Both the position numbers and the translations under genes were made by a program. From Candidatus Zhuqueibacterota bacterium (GTDB taxonomy: Bacteria > Zhuqueibacterota > Zhuqueibacteria > Oceanimicrobiales > Oceanimicrobiaceae), in assembly GCA_029262055.1 (NCBI GenBank), contig JAJDAD010000112.1, forward strand, positions 62,001-126,000: a DNA stretch of 64,000 nt, read 5' to 3'. Positions 44,663 to 54,344 of the stretch are shown piece by piece. The notes beneath the pieces were generated by a model. It saw only the letters and a program-made list of their open reading frames with translations. It was not told the origin of the DNA and ran no database searches. Position 1 is the first letter of the stretch, and each line of letters opens with the position of its first letter.

Positions 44663-45952
44663 ATGACCATCACCGAGAAAATCTTAGCTAAGCACGCACG
44701 AAAAAACAGAGTAGAGCCAGGCGATAATGTCTGGGTGGATGTTGATATTTTGATGACCCATGACGTTTGTGGTCCACCGACCTTTGGCATTTTCAAGAAG
44801 GAGTTCGGCGAGGATGCGCGCGTCTGGGATCGTGAAAAACTGGTCGTCATACCGGACCACTATGTTTTTACATCCGACAAGTATGCAAATCGCAACATCG
44901 ATGTCTTGCGCGACTTTGCCCGGGACCAGAACTTACCGCATTTCTATGATGTCGGGACTGAGCGCTACAAAGGGGTTTGTCACATTGCGCTGCCCGAGGA
45001 AGGGTTTACGCGTCCCGGGGAAGTGTTGTTTGGCACGGACTCGCACACCTGTACTGCCGGCGCTTTCGGTGAGTTTGCCACCGGGATTGGCAATACGGAC
45101 GCGGCGTTTATTCTCGGCACCGGCAAGCTTTGGGTAAAAGTGCCGGAGACCATGCAATTTGTTTTCGAAGACGAGCTCCAGCCTTATGTTATGGCCAAAG
45201 ACATGATTCTGAAAATCATTGGCGATATCGGGGTAGACGGCGCCAGCTATCGCACGATGGAGTTTGCGGGCGCGGGTGTGCAAGCCCTGGACATGGAGGG
45301 TAGGATGACATTGGCAAATATGGCGATAGAGGCGGGTGGCAAGAATGGCGTTATCGAGCCGGACCAGGTGACTTTCGACTATGTGGATGCGCGCACGAAC
45401 CACCCGTATGAACCGGTGTTTAACGATGGTGGAGCCAAATACCACAGCGTCAAGGTCTACAAATCGAAGGACCTGGAGCCGATGCTGGCGAAGCCCCATT
45501 CCCCGGACGCGGAGTCGACGGTCTGGCAAATGCGTGACACGAAGTTAAACCGGGCCTATATCGGTTCATGTACCGGTGGCAAGATCACCGATTTTATCGC
45601 TGCTGCCGAGATCATGAAAAAGCAATCCGTGAAAATCGATACCTATGTTGTACCTGCTACTACGGAAATAGCGCACGGCCTGCGGACCATTAAACTCCAT
45701 GGCGAGACACTGCAGGAGATTTTCGAAAACGCGGGCGCGCGCATCGGTCCCGCTTCGTGCGCCGCCTGTCTCGGCGGGCCGCAGGATACATTCGGCCGTT
45801 TGAACGGAGCTGAAATTTGTATTTCTACAACAAACCGTAATTTCCCTGGCCGGATGGGATCGAAGCAGTCCCAGGTCTATCTGGCGTCGCCGTACACAGT
45901 TGCGGCTTCAGCTGTGAAAGGCAAGATTACGGATCCGCGAGATTTGATGTAG
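44663..45952 (+). CDS. leuC: 3-isopropylmalate dehydratase, large subunit
   Basis: 429 residues, the shorter form often seen in archaea and many non-proteobacteria. Aconitase-fold motifs: GTDSHTCTAGAFGEFATGIG, IGSCTGGKITDFIAAA and ASCAACLGG, with the three cysteines for the 4Fe-4S cluster. It works with LeuD to isomerise 2-isopropylmalate. The ATG at 44663 gives the normal N-terminus (MTITEKILAKHA); the frame extends back into leuA. Confidence 0.95.
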   Translation: MTITEKILAKHARKNRVEPGDNVWVDVDILMTHDVCGPPTFGIFKKEFGEDARVWDREKLVVIPDHYVFTSDKYANRNIDVLRDFARDQNLPHFYDVGTERYKGVCHIALPEEGFTRPGEVLFGTDSHTCTAGAFGEFATGIGNTDAAFILGTGKLWVKVPETMQFVFEDELQPYVMAKDMILKIIGDIGVDGASYRTMEFAGAGVQALDMEGRMTLANMAIEAGGKNGVIEPDQVTFDYVDARTNHPYEPVFNDGGAKYHSVKVYKSKDLEPMLAKPHSPDAESTVWQMRDTKLNRAYIGSCTGGKITDFIAAAEIMKKQSVKIDTYVVPATTEIAHGLRTIKLHGETLQEIFENAGARIGPASCAACLGGPQDTFGRLNGAEICISTTNRNFPGRMGSKQSQVYLASPYTVAASAVKGKITDPRDLM

Positions 45953-45986
45953 AACTGCATTTTTGAGACTGGACACAGAAGGTTTG

Positions 45987-46037
45987 ATGGACATTATTGA
46001 TATTTACTACCAGCAACGGGAAAGAGAAAACAGATGA
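45987..46037 (+). CDS. 16-codon upstream ORF coupled to leuD
   Basis: An ATG at 45987 opens a 16-residue frame (MDIIDIYYQQRERENR) whose TGA overlaps the leuD ATG as ATGA. AGAAGG lies five bases before it. leuD's own ribosome site is weak (GGGAAAGAGAAAACAG), so translation of this mini-frame could help leuD. It may also be chance. Confidence 0.35.
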   Translation: MDIIDIYYQQRERENR

Positions 46038-46594
46038 GCGAAACGATCAGGGGCAAAGCTTTTGTCCTCGGAGAGAACATCGATACGGACCAGATCATCC
46101 CTGCTGAGCACCTGGTGTACAGTCTGGACGATCCCTCCGAGAAGAAATACTACGGCCGGTTTGCCTTGTCCGGTGTGCCCGTCGCCAATTCCGGGTTGCC
46201 GGATGGCGGCGTAGCCTTTACCGGCGAAAATTCTTATGAGTCACAATTCGCCATAATAATCGGCGGCCGGAATTTCGGGTGCGGCTCCTCGCGCGAGCAT
46301 GCACCGGCAGCGTTGCAGATCGCGGGTGCACGGGCTGTGGTCGCGCCTTCGTACGCGCGTATTTTTTACCGCAACGCAGTGGACGGTGGTTTTCTTGTCC
46401 CCTTCGAAACCGAAGAAGACCTGACCAAGGCCATCCGGACCTTTGACGAGCTTGAGATAAGTCGGGAACAGAGCGAGCTATGTAACCTGACGAGCGGCAA
46501 GTCGCATGCCCTGAAACCTCTCGGCGACGTGGCGGATATTGTCCAGGCCGGCGGAATTTTCGCCTATGCCCGGCAGAAAGGGATGATGTCATGA
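46034..46594 (+). CDS. leuD: 3-isopropylmalate dehydratase, small subunit
   Basis: 186 residues with the swivel domain of the aconitase family: VLGENIDTDQIIPAEH at the start, GGRNFGCGSSREHAP in the middle and ARIFYRNAVDGGFLV after it. It pairs with LeuC. Its end overlaps leuB by four bases (ATGA). Confidence 0.95.
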   Translation: MSETIRGKAFVLGENIDTDQIIPAEHLVYSLDDPSEKKYYGRFALSGVPVANSGLPDGGVAFTGENSYESQFAIIIGGRNFGCGSSREHAPAALQIAGARAVVAPSYARIFYRNAVDGGFLVPFETEEDLTKAIRTFDELEISREQSELCNLTSGKSHALKPLGDVADIVQAGGIFAYARQKGMMS

Positions 46595-47706
46595 CCCGGC
46601 ACGTAGTGGTTCTACCCGGCGACGGCATTGGGGTCGAGGTAACCCAGGCCGCGATCACTGTTCTCAAATCTGTCGCGCAGCAGTTCGGCGTAACAGTTGA
46701 AACGGAAGAACATCTGGCCGGTGGCGCCAGCATCGACGAGTGCGGTCTTCCGATCACGGATGAAGCATTACAGGCGTGTAAAAAGGCGGATGCTGTTTTC
46801 CTGGGAGCAGTAGGCGGGCCGAAATGGGATGATTTCCCCAAAGACCAGCGTCCCGAGATCGCCTTGCTTCGTCTCCGCAAGGAGCTGGGGCTTTACACCA
46901 ACTTGAGGCCGGTAACGGTTTTCGAGCCCCTGCTGGAAGCATCTTCACTGAAACCGGAAGTGATTCGCGGAACCGATATCCTGATCGTGCGCGAGCTGAC
47001 CGGCGGCTTGTATTTTGGTGTGCCAAAGTACTGCAAACAAGTCGGGAGCGAAGAAGTTGCCGTAGATACGATGCAGTACAGCACGTCCGAAATCGACCGC
47101 ATCGCGCGCGTCGCATTCGAGGCTGCGGCCTTGCGGAGGGGCAAAGTCACCTCTGTTGACAAAGCCAATATTCTGGCGACTTCGCAACTTTGGCGCAAAA
47201 CCGTGAGTTCAGTGTCTCAAGACTTTAGCGGGATTGAAATCGAGCACATGCTGGTCGATAACTGCGCCATGCAAATCGTGCGGAACCCCAAACAGTTTGA
47301 TGTGATTTTGACGGAAAATACCTTCGGTGATATATTGAGCGACGAGGCTTCCATGTTGACTGGCTCACTCGGGATGCTGCCGTCCGCATCGTTGGGAACG
47401 CGCGGAGGACTGTACGAGCCGGTGCATGGCACTGCGCCTGACATCGCCGGTAAGAACTTAGCCAACCCGCTGGCTGCAATCGGATCGGTGGCGCTGATGC
47501 TGCGCTACACCTTTAAAATGGTGGAGGCGGCCCAGGCGATTGAAGCCGCCATTCAAAGTGTGCTGGACGACGGGCTGCGCAGCGCAGATATTGCCGCGAA
47601 TGGGGGAAATGTTTTGGGGACCGATGCCATGGCCCGCGAAGTGCTGTCGCGGGCAAGGCGTACGTGCGCAACTTCTCAAAGACCAACGAACATCCCGGCC
47701 GCTTAG
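46591..47706 (+). CDS. leuB: 3-isopropylmalate dehydrogenase
   Basis: 371 residues. LeuB/Icd family motifs: LPGDGIGVEVT at the N-terminus, LRLRKELGLYTNLRPV, the catalytic Tyr in ELTGGLYFG, NILATSQLWRKTV, the metal-binding DVILTENTFGDILSDEASM, and EPVHGTAPDIAGKNLANP for NAD binding. It oxidises 3-isopropylmalate to 2-ketoisocaproate. It ends the leu block and is followed by a stem-loop and gltB. Confidence 0.96.
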   Translation: MTRHVVVLPGDGIGVEVTQAAITVLKSVAQQFGVTVETEEHLAGGASIDECGLPITDEALQACKKADAVFLGAVGGPKWDDFPKDQRPEIALLRLRKELGLYTNLRPVTVFEPLLEASSLKPEVIRGTDILIVRELTGGLYFGVPKYCKQVGSEEVAVDTMQYSTSEIDRIARVAFEAAALRRGKVTSVDKANILATSQLWRKTVSSVSQDFSGIEIEHMLVDNCAMQIVRNPKQFDVILTENTFGDILSDEASMLTGSLGMLPSASLGTRGGLYEPVHGTAPDIAGKNLANPLAAIGSVALMLRYTFKMVEAAQAIEAAIQSVLDDGLRSADIAANGGNVLGTDAMAREVLSRARRTCATSQRPTNIPAA

Positions 47707-47713
47707 CTCTAAC

Positions 47714-47758
47714 CCCAATATACTTTTAAGTACTCACCCCACTCAGAAGTGTATTGGG
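47714..47758 (+). promoter_or_regulatory. stem-loop between leuB and gltB
   Basis: CCCAATATACTT (47714-47725) pairs with AAGTGTATTGGG (47747-47758), 11 of 12 with a G-U at the odd position. No T tract follows, so it may be an RNA-processing or stability structure rather than a terminator. Confidence 0.5.
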
Positions 47759-47800
47759 AGGGTCGGGGTGGTATATCTGTTTCACAAGAGGCGAGAAAAT

Positions 47801-50800
47801 ATGCAATTACCTTATCACAATTGGCGCCCCGGAAACGACGCCTGCGGTACCGGCTTCATAGCCAACAGTTCAGGGAAGCAAAGTCACTCGGTCTTACAAC
47901 GTGCCCTGCAGGCCGTCACAAATCTCACGCATCGCGGCGGCGCAAGCTCGGACGGACAAAGCGGAGACGGCGCGGGTGTACTTGTGCAGCTACCACATAC
48001 TTTCTTTAGGAAAGTTCTCTCCGAGAACCGTCTGCCTGTGCCGGCCAGTGACGATTTTGGTGTCGGTATGTTCTTTCTGCCACGCGCCGACTCACCGGCC
48101 GGCAAGCGGCTGCAGAGCAAGTGCCGCAAGATCAGCGAATCTGTTTTTCAACGCATGTCGCTGCAGGTCGTGTGTTGGCGCAAAGTCCCCGTGGACATTT
48201 CCTGTCTTGGCGCCAAGTCCGCTCAGGAACGCCCGGCCATCTATCAGGTCTTTTTGAACCGGCCGGCGGTTGTGCCGAGCGGCCTGGCCTTTGAACAGAG
48301 ACTCTATCTTGCACGCAAAGAAATCGAGAGAAAAATCCGGAGCCAGGGCGTGTCGCCCTTCTACATTCCATCCCTGTCACACCGGACGATCGCGTACAAA
48401 GGCCTGTTCATTGCCCCGCAATTGCGACAATTCTACCTCGATTTACAGGATGCCCGGTTTGAAACTGCGTTGGCCGTCTTTCACCAGAGATTCAGCACCA
48501 ACACTTTTCCCAACTGGTACCTGGCGCAGCCTTTTCGGCAGTTGGCGCACAACGGCGAGATCAACACACTGCAGGGCAATGAAAACTGGTTGCAAGCCTG
48601 GGAGAGAGAACTTGAGTCGCCCACCTGGGGCGGAAATCTGAAAAAGCTGACTCCCATTCTCAGTGCGGGCGGCAGTGATTCCAGCAAGCTCGACAATATT
48701 CTTGAACTGTTGACGCTGTCAGGCAGGAGCATTCTACACAGCGTAAAGATGTTGCTCCCGGAGGCTTACGAAGAGGTGCCGGGCCTGGACGACGATTTAC
48801 GGGCGTTTTACGAGTATCATGAGACCATGATGGAGCCCTGGGATGGTCCGGCCACTGTAGTTTTTACGGACGGTGGGGTGGTCGGCGCAGCGCTCGACCG
48901 CAACGGGCTCAGGCCGGCCAGGTATACCATTACCAAAGACGGCTTTACTGTGCTGGCTTCCGAGTCAGGCGTGATCGATATCCCCGCGGAAAACGTACTC
49001 CAAAAAGGCCGGCTGGGGCCCGGTGGTGTGCTCGCCGTGGACACGCAAGCAGGCACGGTTCTGTACGACGACGAAATCAAGAAGGGGCTGTCCGCCGAAA
49101 GGCCATACCGCGAGTGGCTTAGCAGGAACCGGATTGCGCCACCCCCGGACTTGCCGCAGGTTGTTCCCGCTGAGACGAAGGAGGACCGGTCCTTGTCGCG
49201 TAGGCAGATCGCCTTCGGTTACAGCAAAGAGGATGTCGAGAGGATTCTCATCCCCATGAGCGTGAATTCCGTCATACCCGTTGGGTCGATGGGGGATGAC
49301 ACACCGCTGGCCATTTTCTCCGAACAGCCGCGGCCGCTTTACAGTTATTTTAAGCAAAAATTTGCCCAGGTCACCAATCCGCCCATCGATCCCATTCGGG
49401 AGCGGCTGGTCATGTCCCTGAGCGTCATGGTAGGGCATCGTGGCAACATCCTGGAGGAGTCTGAGACGCACTCTCGTTTCATCAAGTTCGACGGCCCGGT
49501 GTTGTCCATAGCTGAGTTCGACTGGTTAAAACAACAGGATCCTGCTTTTTACAAGTATGCCGAACTCAGCGCTTGTTTTAATTTGTCGGACGGGCCCGAC
49601 GGTTTGCAAGTGGCGCTGCAACGATTGTTGCAGCAGTCAGTCGATGCGGTGGACAGCGGCGCGGCACTTCTGTTTCTCTCTGACCGTGCGGCCAATGAAG
49701 AAGTGGTCGCCATCCCCATGTTGTTGGCGGTGTCGGCTGTGCATCATCATCTGATTCGGACCGGCAGGCGTATGCGCGTCAGCCTCATTTGTGAATGCGG
49801 CGATTTGAGAGACGAGCACCACCTGGCCTGTCTGCTGGGCTACGGCGCCACAGCCGTGCTTCCCTACCTCGCATACGACACCATTGCGGATTTGGTGCGC
49901 CGCCGGAAAGTTAACGGAGTTGCGGTGGACGAAGCTCTGTCAAATTACAGGAATTCTCTGGCCGCCGGCTTACTCAAGATCATGGCTAAAATGGGTATTT
50001 CCGCCTTGCGCAGTTACCACGGCGCGCAGATTTTTGAGATACTGGGCCTGGACCGGGACATGGTCGACCAATATTTTTCCGGGACTGAGTCGAGATTGGG
50101 TGGTTTCGGAATGGCAGCACTGGCCGGGGACCAGATCGGCTTGCATGCGGTAGCTTACCCGGAAGGACACGGTCTGCCGGACTACGGCTTGTTCCGCTTT
50201 CGCAAGAAGGGTGAGCCCCATGCCTACAATCCGGAAATGCTGCGCTCCCTGCATCACGCTGTCAGAAACGGCGACGCGGACTCGTACCAGGTTTTCTCCA
50301 AAGTGGTGAATGAGCGCGATGCCCTCAAGCTACGCGATATGTTTGATTTCGAGTCTGGCCGTCCTGCACTCGATCCGGACGAGGTCGAGCTGGCGCACGA
50401 GATCGTAAAGAGGTTTTGCACGACCGCCATGTCGCTGGGAGCCTTGAGCCGGGAGGCCCACATTGCGCTCGCCATCGGGATGAACCGTCTCGGGGCAACC
50501 AGCAACTCAGGTGAAGGCGGGGAAGATCCGGCGCGGTTTCAATCCACTGTGAAACCGGGGCTTTTGAGCAATCAGGGTTTCGAGCTTCAGCCCGGCGACT
50601 GTGCCAACAGCAGGATAAAGCAAGTGGCGTCCGGCAGGTTTGGCGTCACGCCCGCCTACTTGCGCTCCGCCGCCGAAATCGAAATCAAAATGGCGCAAGG
50701 CGCCAAGCCGGGAGAGGGCGGCCAGTTGCCGGGTCATAAGGTCTCCGAAGAGATCGCGAAGATCAGGCATACCACCCCCGGCACCACCCTGATTTCACCG

Positions 50801-52336
50801 CCGCCACACCACGACATCTACAGCATAGAGGATCTTGCGCAATTGATCTACGATTTGAAAACCGTTAATCCGCAGGCCAGCATCGGCGTTAAGCTGGTTG
50901 CGGAGGCTGGCGTGGGTGCGGTCGCCGCCGGAGTCGCTAAAGCCTGTGCTGATGTTATCCACATCAGCGGCCATGACGGCGGCACGGGTGCGTCACCTCT
51001 AAGCTCTATAAAAAATACCGGGATTTCCTGGGAATTAGGGTTGAGCGAAGCACAGCACGTCCTGCGGATGAACGGTCTCCGGGATCGTGTCCTGTTGCGG
51101 GTCGACGGCGGCTTGAAAACCGGAAGAGACGTGGTCCTGGCTGCATTGCTTGGCGCCGACCAGTTTGGCTTCGGGACGATGGCGCTGGTTGCGGTCGGTT
51201 GTGTCATGGCGCGGCAATGTCATCTCAACACCTGCCCGGTCGGCATCGCCACCCAGCGCCAAGACTTGCGTTTGCGCTTTACCGGCAAACCGGAGCAAAT
51301 CCAGCGTTACATGCTGTTTGTCGCTGAGGAAGTGCGGACCATTCTGGCCAGCCTGGGCGTCAGGAGCTTGGCTGAACTCGTTGGCCGGTCTGATTTCATC
51401 AAGGAAAAAGTGGGGTCGCAACCGGCAGATTTTACCAGCCTGGCCCTGGGCGCTATGCTTGAGCAGGCGACCCCGGAAGGAACCGGGACGCCGGCCGTCG
51501 CCGGCAAAACAGATTGGCAGGTCAAACACTTGGATGACACACTTCTGCAATCCCTGCTGCCGGACCTGGAGCAGGGAAGAGCAGCCAGGGTGGCCGCGGA
51601 GATCAGAAATGTCGACCGGGCCGTGGGCGCGCGCCTGGCAGGTGAAGTTGAGAAGAGAGCCCGGGACAGCGACTGCTCATTGCCCTTAGTGCAAATTGAT
51701 TTTACCGGCAGCGCCGGCCAGAGCTTTGCGGCCTTTTGTACGGATGGTCTCTATCTGAACCTGCAGGGGGACGCCAATGATTATGTCTGCAAAGGTATGA
51801 CCGGCGGTGAAGTCAGCATTTATCCACCTGAACAGCTTCGCGAACGTGCTCACGAAAATGTCATCATCGGCAATACGGTGATGTACGGCGCCACCGGTGG
51901 CAGCCTGTACGTGGCCGGTCAGGCCGGCGAACGCTTCTGTGTCAGAAACAGTGGCGGCGTGGCAGTGGTGGAAGGCGTCGGCGATCATGCCTGCGAATAT
52001 ATGACCGGTGGCGCAGTGGTCGTTCTGGGAGCAGTCGGCAAGAACTTCGCCGCAGGCATGACCGGCGGTAATGTCTATGTCCTGGACCAGTGTGGCGACG
52101 TTGGTCGCTGCCTGAATGCTGCCAGTGTCGAGCTCGCTGAAGTCGGGCAATCCGGAGACGGCGAATGGCTCAGCGGTTTGTTGCAAACTCATTTGGAAAA
52201 AACAGGTAGTGCGCTTGCAGAGAGGTTGCTAAAGAACTGGGAAATCAGCCTGCAGTTGTTCTGCAAAGTTGTGCCCAAGGCGGGCCCGGTATCTGCCACG
52301 CAGGGCTCTTATGCGGGGAAGGCGGCCCTGGGTTAG
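47801..52336 (+). CDS. gltB: glutamate synthase, large subunit
   Basis: 1511 residues, full length. The N-terminal glutaminase domain has the nucleophile Cys in NDACGTGFIA (after a short pro-region); the central and FMN synthase domains follow, with GEGGEDPARF, GAKPGEGGQLPGHKV, HISGHDGGTGASPLSSIK and the 3Fe-4S loop QCHLNTCPVGIATQ; the C-terminal GXGXG beta-helix closes the protein. It turns glutamine and 2-oxoglutarate into two glutamates. The ATG at 47801 has AAGAGG upstream. It ends the operon; gltD is not adjacent. Glutamate supply for the BCAA transaminations fits the setting. Confidence 0.96.
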   Translation: MQLPYHNWRPGNDACGTGFIANSSGKQSHSVLQRALQAVTNLTHRGGASSDGQSGDGAGVLVQLPHTFFRKVLSENRLPVPASDDFGVGMFFLPRADSPAGKRLQSKCRKISESVFQRMSLQVVCWRKVPVDISCLGAKSAQERPAIYQVFLNRPAVVPSGLAFEQRLYLARKEIERKIRSQGVSPFYIPSLSHRTIAYKGLFIAPQLRQFYLDLQDARFETALAVFHQRFSTNTFPNWYLAQPFRQLAHNGEINTLQGNENWLQAWERELESPTWGGNLKKLTPILSAGGSDSSKLDNILELLTLSGRSILHSVKMLLPEAYEEVPGLDDDLRAFYEYHETMMEPWDGPATVVFTDGGVVGAALDRNGLRPARYTITKDGFTVLASESGVIDIPAENVLQKGRLGPGGVLAVDTQAGTVLYDDEIKKGLSAERPYREWLSRNRIAPPPDLPQVVPAETKEDRSLSRRQIAFGYSKEDVERILIPMSVNSVIPVGSMGDDTPLAIFSEQPRPLYSYFKQKFAQVTNPPIDPIRERLVMSLSVMVGHRGNILEESETHSRFIKFDGPVLSIAEFDWLKQQDPAFYKYAELSACFNLSDGPDGLQVALQRLLQQSVDAVDSGAALLFLSDRAANEEVVAIPMLLAVSAVHHHLIRTGRRMRVSLICECGDLRDEHHLACLLGYGATAVLPYLAYDTIADLVRRRKVNGVAVDEALSNYRNSLAAGLLKIMAKMGISALRSYHGAQIFEILGLDRDMVDQYFSGTESRLGGFGMAALAGDQIGLHAVAYPEGHGLPDYGLFRFRKKGEPHAYNPEMLRSLHHAVRNGDADSYQVFSKVVNERDALKLRDMFDFESGRPALDPDEVELAHEIVKRFCTTAMSLGALSREAHIALAIGMNRLGATSNSGEGGEDPARFQSTVKPGLLSNQGFELQPGDCANSRIKQVASGRFGVTPAYLRSAAEIEIKMAQGAKPGEGGQLPGHKVSEEIAKIRHTTPGTTLISPPPHHDIYSIEDLAQLIYDLKTVNPQASIGVKLVAEAGVGAVAAGVAKACADVIHISGHDGGTGASPLSSIKNTGISWELGLSEAQHVLRMNGLRDRVLLRVDGGLKTGRDVVLAALLGADQFGFGTMALVAVGCVMARQCHLNTCPVGIATQRQDLRLRFTGKPEQIQRYMLFVAEEVRTILASLGVRSLAELVGRSDFIKEKVGSQPADFTSLALGAMLEQATPEGTGTPAVAGKTDWQVKHLDDTLLQSLLPDLEQGRAARVAAEIRNVDRAVGARLAGEVEKRARDSDCSLPLVQIDFTGSAGQSFAAFCTDGLYLNLQGDANDYVCKGMTGGEVSIYPPEQLRERAHENVIIGNTVMYGATGGSLYVAGQAGERFCVRNSGGVAVVEGVGDHACEYMTGGAVVVLGAVGKNFAAGMTGGNVYVLDQCGDVGRCLNAASVELAEVGQSGDGEWLSGLLQTHLEKTGSALAERLLKNWEISLQLFCKVVPKAGPVSATQGSYAGKAALG

Positions 52337-52372
52337 GGCTTTATCCGAGCTATCACGTGGAGTGAATCTGTT

Positions 52373-53527
52373 CTAACCCAGAATATTCGTCAGGGTTTGG
52401 GCTACTTTTTTCAGTTCATCCCGGGTGATCGTGAGCGGCGGCAGAAGGCGGAGAACTTTGGCTCCGGCAGGCAGCGCGAGTACGCCATCTTCCAGGAGTG
52501 CAAAAATGAAAGGTTTGACTTTTTCCTGCAGTTCGATGCCGATCATTAAACCGAGATGGCGGATTTCCCGGACCTTGGCGAGCCCCTGCCGGCGCAATTC
52601 TGCAACCAGCCAGTCGCCCTTTTCTCTTGCCTGCTCGGCCAGATTATCTGCCAGCATGAAATCGATGGCGGCGTTGGCTGCGGCGCAGGCCAGAGGATTG
52701 CCACCGAAAGTGGTTCCGTGTTTTCCGATTGCAACCTGGATCTTGTCGTTGCACAAGAGCGCGCCCATCGGGAGGCCGCCCGCGATCGCTTTCGCCAGAC
52801 AGATCATGTCGGGTTGCAGATCGAAGTGGTTGCAGGCAAACATCTTTCCTGTCCGGCAAAATCCACTCTGCACTTCATCGATGATGAGCAGGACGCCGGA
52901 ATCTCGGCAGAGCCCGGCAACGTTGCGCAGATAGTCATGAGTCGCGACGTGCACGCCGCCTTCGCCCTGAACGACTTCCAGTAAAACCGCGGCTGTAGCA
53001 TCTGTAATCTTGCTCTTCAGCTTTTCGAAATTATTGAACGGGACATGGTGGAACCCGGGCACCAGCGGCTGGAAGTCCGCCCGGTACTTTGGATTGAAGG
53101 TCGCACTCAGCGCCCCCATAGTGCGACCATGAAACCCGCGCACGGCACAGACAATTTCTGTTTTCCCGGTGGTGTATCGGGCAAATTTCAGGGCCGCCTC
53201 GACGCTCTCGGCGCCACTGTTGCAGAGGAAGACCCGCTTTGCATCTCCGGGAGCGAGTGCGGCTAATCTTTCAAGCAGTGTGCTGCGTACGTCATTGTAA
53301 AAGATTCCGGGACAGGTTATGAGCTTTGCCGCCTGACTGCTGACGGCTTCGATGACTTTGTCATTACAGTGCCCGACGTTGGCGACCCCGTTGCCGGAAA
53401 CGCAATCGACGTATTCGCGTCCGTTTTGATCCCAGACCTTTGCGTTTTTCCCCCTAACCAGAACCAGATCTCGTTTCGGGAAAAGTTCGAAGCCGAACGC
53501 TTGTTCGAGTGCTTTATAGTCGGTCAT
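52373..53527 (-). CDS. lysJ: class-III aminotransferase, LysJ/ArgD type
   Basis: 384 residues. Acetylornithine/[LysW]-aminoadipate-semialdehyde aminotransferase motifs: DCVSGNGVANVGHCN, NSGAESVEAALKFAR, IIDEVQSGFCRTG and LAKAIAGGLPMGA with the PLP Lys, then GTTFGGNPLACAA. It transaminates the carrier-bound semialdehyde using glutamate. It is the last gene of the LysW operon and overlaps lysZ by ATGA. LysW linkage makes lysJ the likely name; one enzyme may serve both lysine and ornithine branches. Confidence 0.9.
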   Translation of the reverse strand: MTDYKALEQAFGFELFPKRDLVLVRGKNAKVWDQNGREYVDCVSGNGVANVGHCNDKVIEAVSSQAAKLITCPGIFYNDVRSTLLERLAALAPGDAKRVFLCNSGAESVEAALKFARYTTGKTEIVCAVRGFHGRTMGALSATFNPKYRADFQPLVPGFHHVPFNNFEKLKSKITDATAAVLLEVVQGEGGVHVATHDYLRNVAGLCRDSGVLLIIDEVQSGFCRTGKMFACNHFDLQPDMICLAKAIAGGLPMGALLCNDKIQVAIGKHGTTFGGNPLACAAANAAIDFMLADNLAEQAREKGDWLVAELRRQGLAKVREIRHLGLMIGIELQEKVKPFIFALLEDGVLALPAGAKVLRLLPPLTITRDELKKVAQTLTNILG

Positions 53528-54315
53528 TTGATGAGTGTCCCTCCTCCGCTAAGTGCATCCTTTATGGGATGTTCCGTGCGACCATCCGCAATGACGACCG
53601 CCTCAACTCCATTGTCGAACAGCCTGGTGAGGGCAAGCAGTTTTCGCTTTATTCGTCCTGTGACCTGCTCCTCGCGTTGCTTCAGCCCGGCAACCGTCAT
53701 TTGCGGGATAAGTGAACCCGGGTCATCCGGATCATCCAGGAAGCCAGGCGCCTCGATAAGCTGGATGACAGTCTGGGCGTTCATGTTTTTTTGTAGGGCA
53801 GTAACGATGTCATCATTTTCAGAGTTGATGGCGAAGCCGTTTTCATCTACAATGGGAATGGTGAGCACCGGCACATAACCGTTCTCCAGAAGTAGTCCCA
53901 GCAGCGACCGGTTAACCTCTTGCGGTTTTCCGGATAGATCGCGCACGATTTTGAGCTTGCCGTTCTCCCGGACGCGAATGCCTTTGTTGCGTCTGCCCTG
54001 CACGACCCGGCCGTCAAGCCCGGACAGGCCAACTGCGTTAGCGCCGTGCTGCTGGAACAGTTCAACCAGGCGTTTATTGCGCAGACCGGAATAGGCCATC
54101 ATCAACAGATCCACGGCGTCTTGATCGGAATAGACGCTGCTGTAGCCAGAGACGGAGGTGAGCACTTTCTTGGGTTTGGCCAGCGCTTGTGCGAGGTTGT
54201 CCCGCAGGGCGTTGGCCCCGTGTACCACAATGTAGGACTCCCGCAGGTCTGCCAGGTCAGCAACGATGCCGGGCAGATTGATGTTTTCGCCACCGCCGAT
54301 TTTTGCTATTAGCAT
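53524..54315 (-). CDS. lysZ: [LysW]-aminoadipate/[LysW]-glutamate kinase
   Basis: 263 residues of the amino-acid kinase family, LysZ group: MLIAKIGGGENIN, VVHGANALRDNLAQ, LTSVSGYSSVYSDQ (LysZ-like rather than ArgB), VGLSGLDGRVVQGRR and NSENDDIVTALQ. It phosphorylates the side-chain carboxyl of carrier-bound aminoadipate or glutamate. The ATG at 54315 gives the family N-terminus; upstream in-frame codons fall within the amidohydrolase gene. It overlaps lysJ by four bases. Confidence 0.9.
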   Translation of the reverse strand: MLIAKIGGGENINLPGIVADLADLRESYIVVHGANALRDNLAQALAKPKKVLTSVSGYSSVYSDQDAVDLLMMAYSGLRNKRLVELFQQHGANAVGLSGLDGRVVQGRRNKGIRVRENGKLKIVRDLSGKPQEVNRSLLGLLLENGYVPVLTIPIVDENGFAINSENDDIVTALQKNMNAQTVIQLIEAPGFLDDPDDPGSLIPQMTVAGLKQREEQVTGRIKRKLLALTRLFDNGVEAVVIADGRTEHPIKDALSGGGTLIK

Positions 54316-54344
54316 TTGGTTTTCGTGTCCGGTTTGATTCTTCC

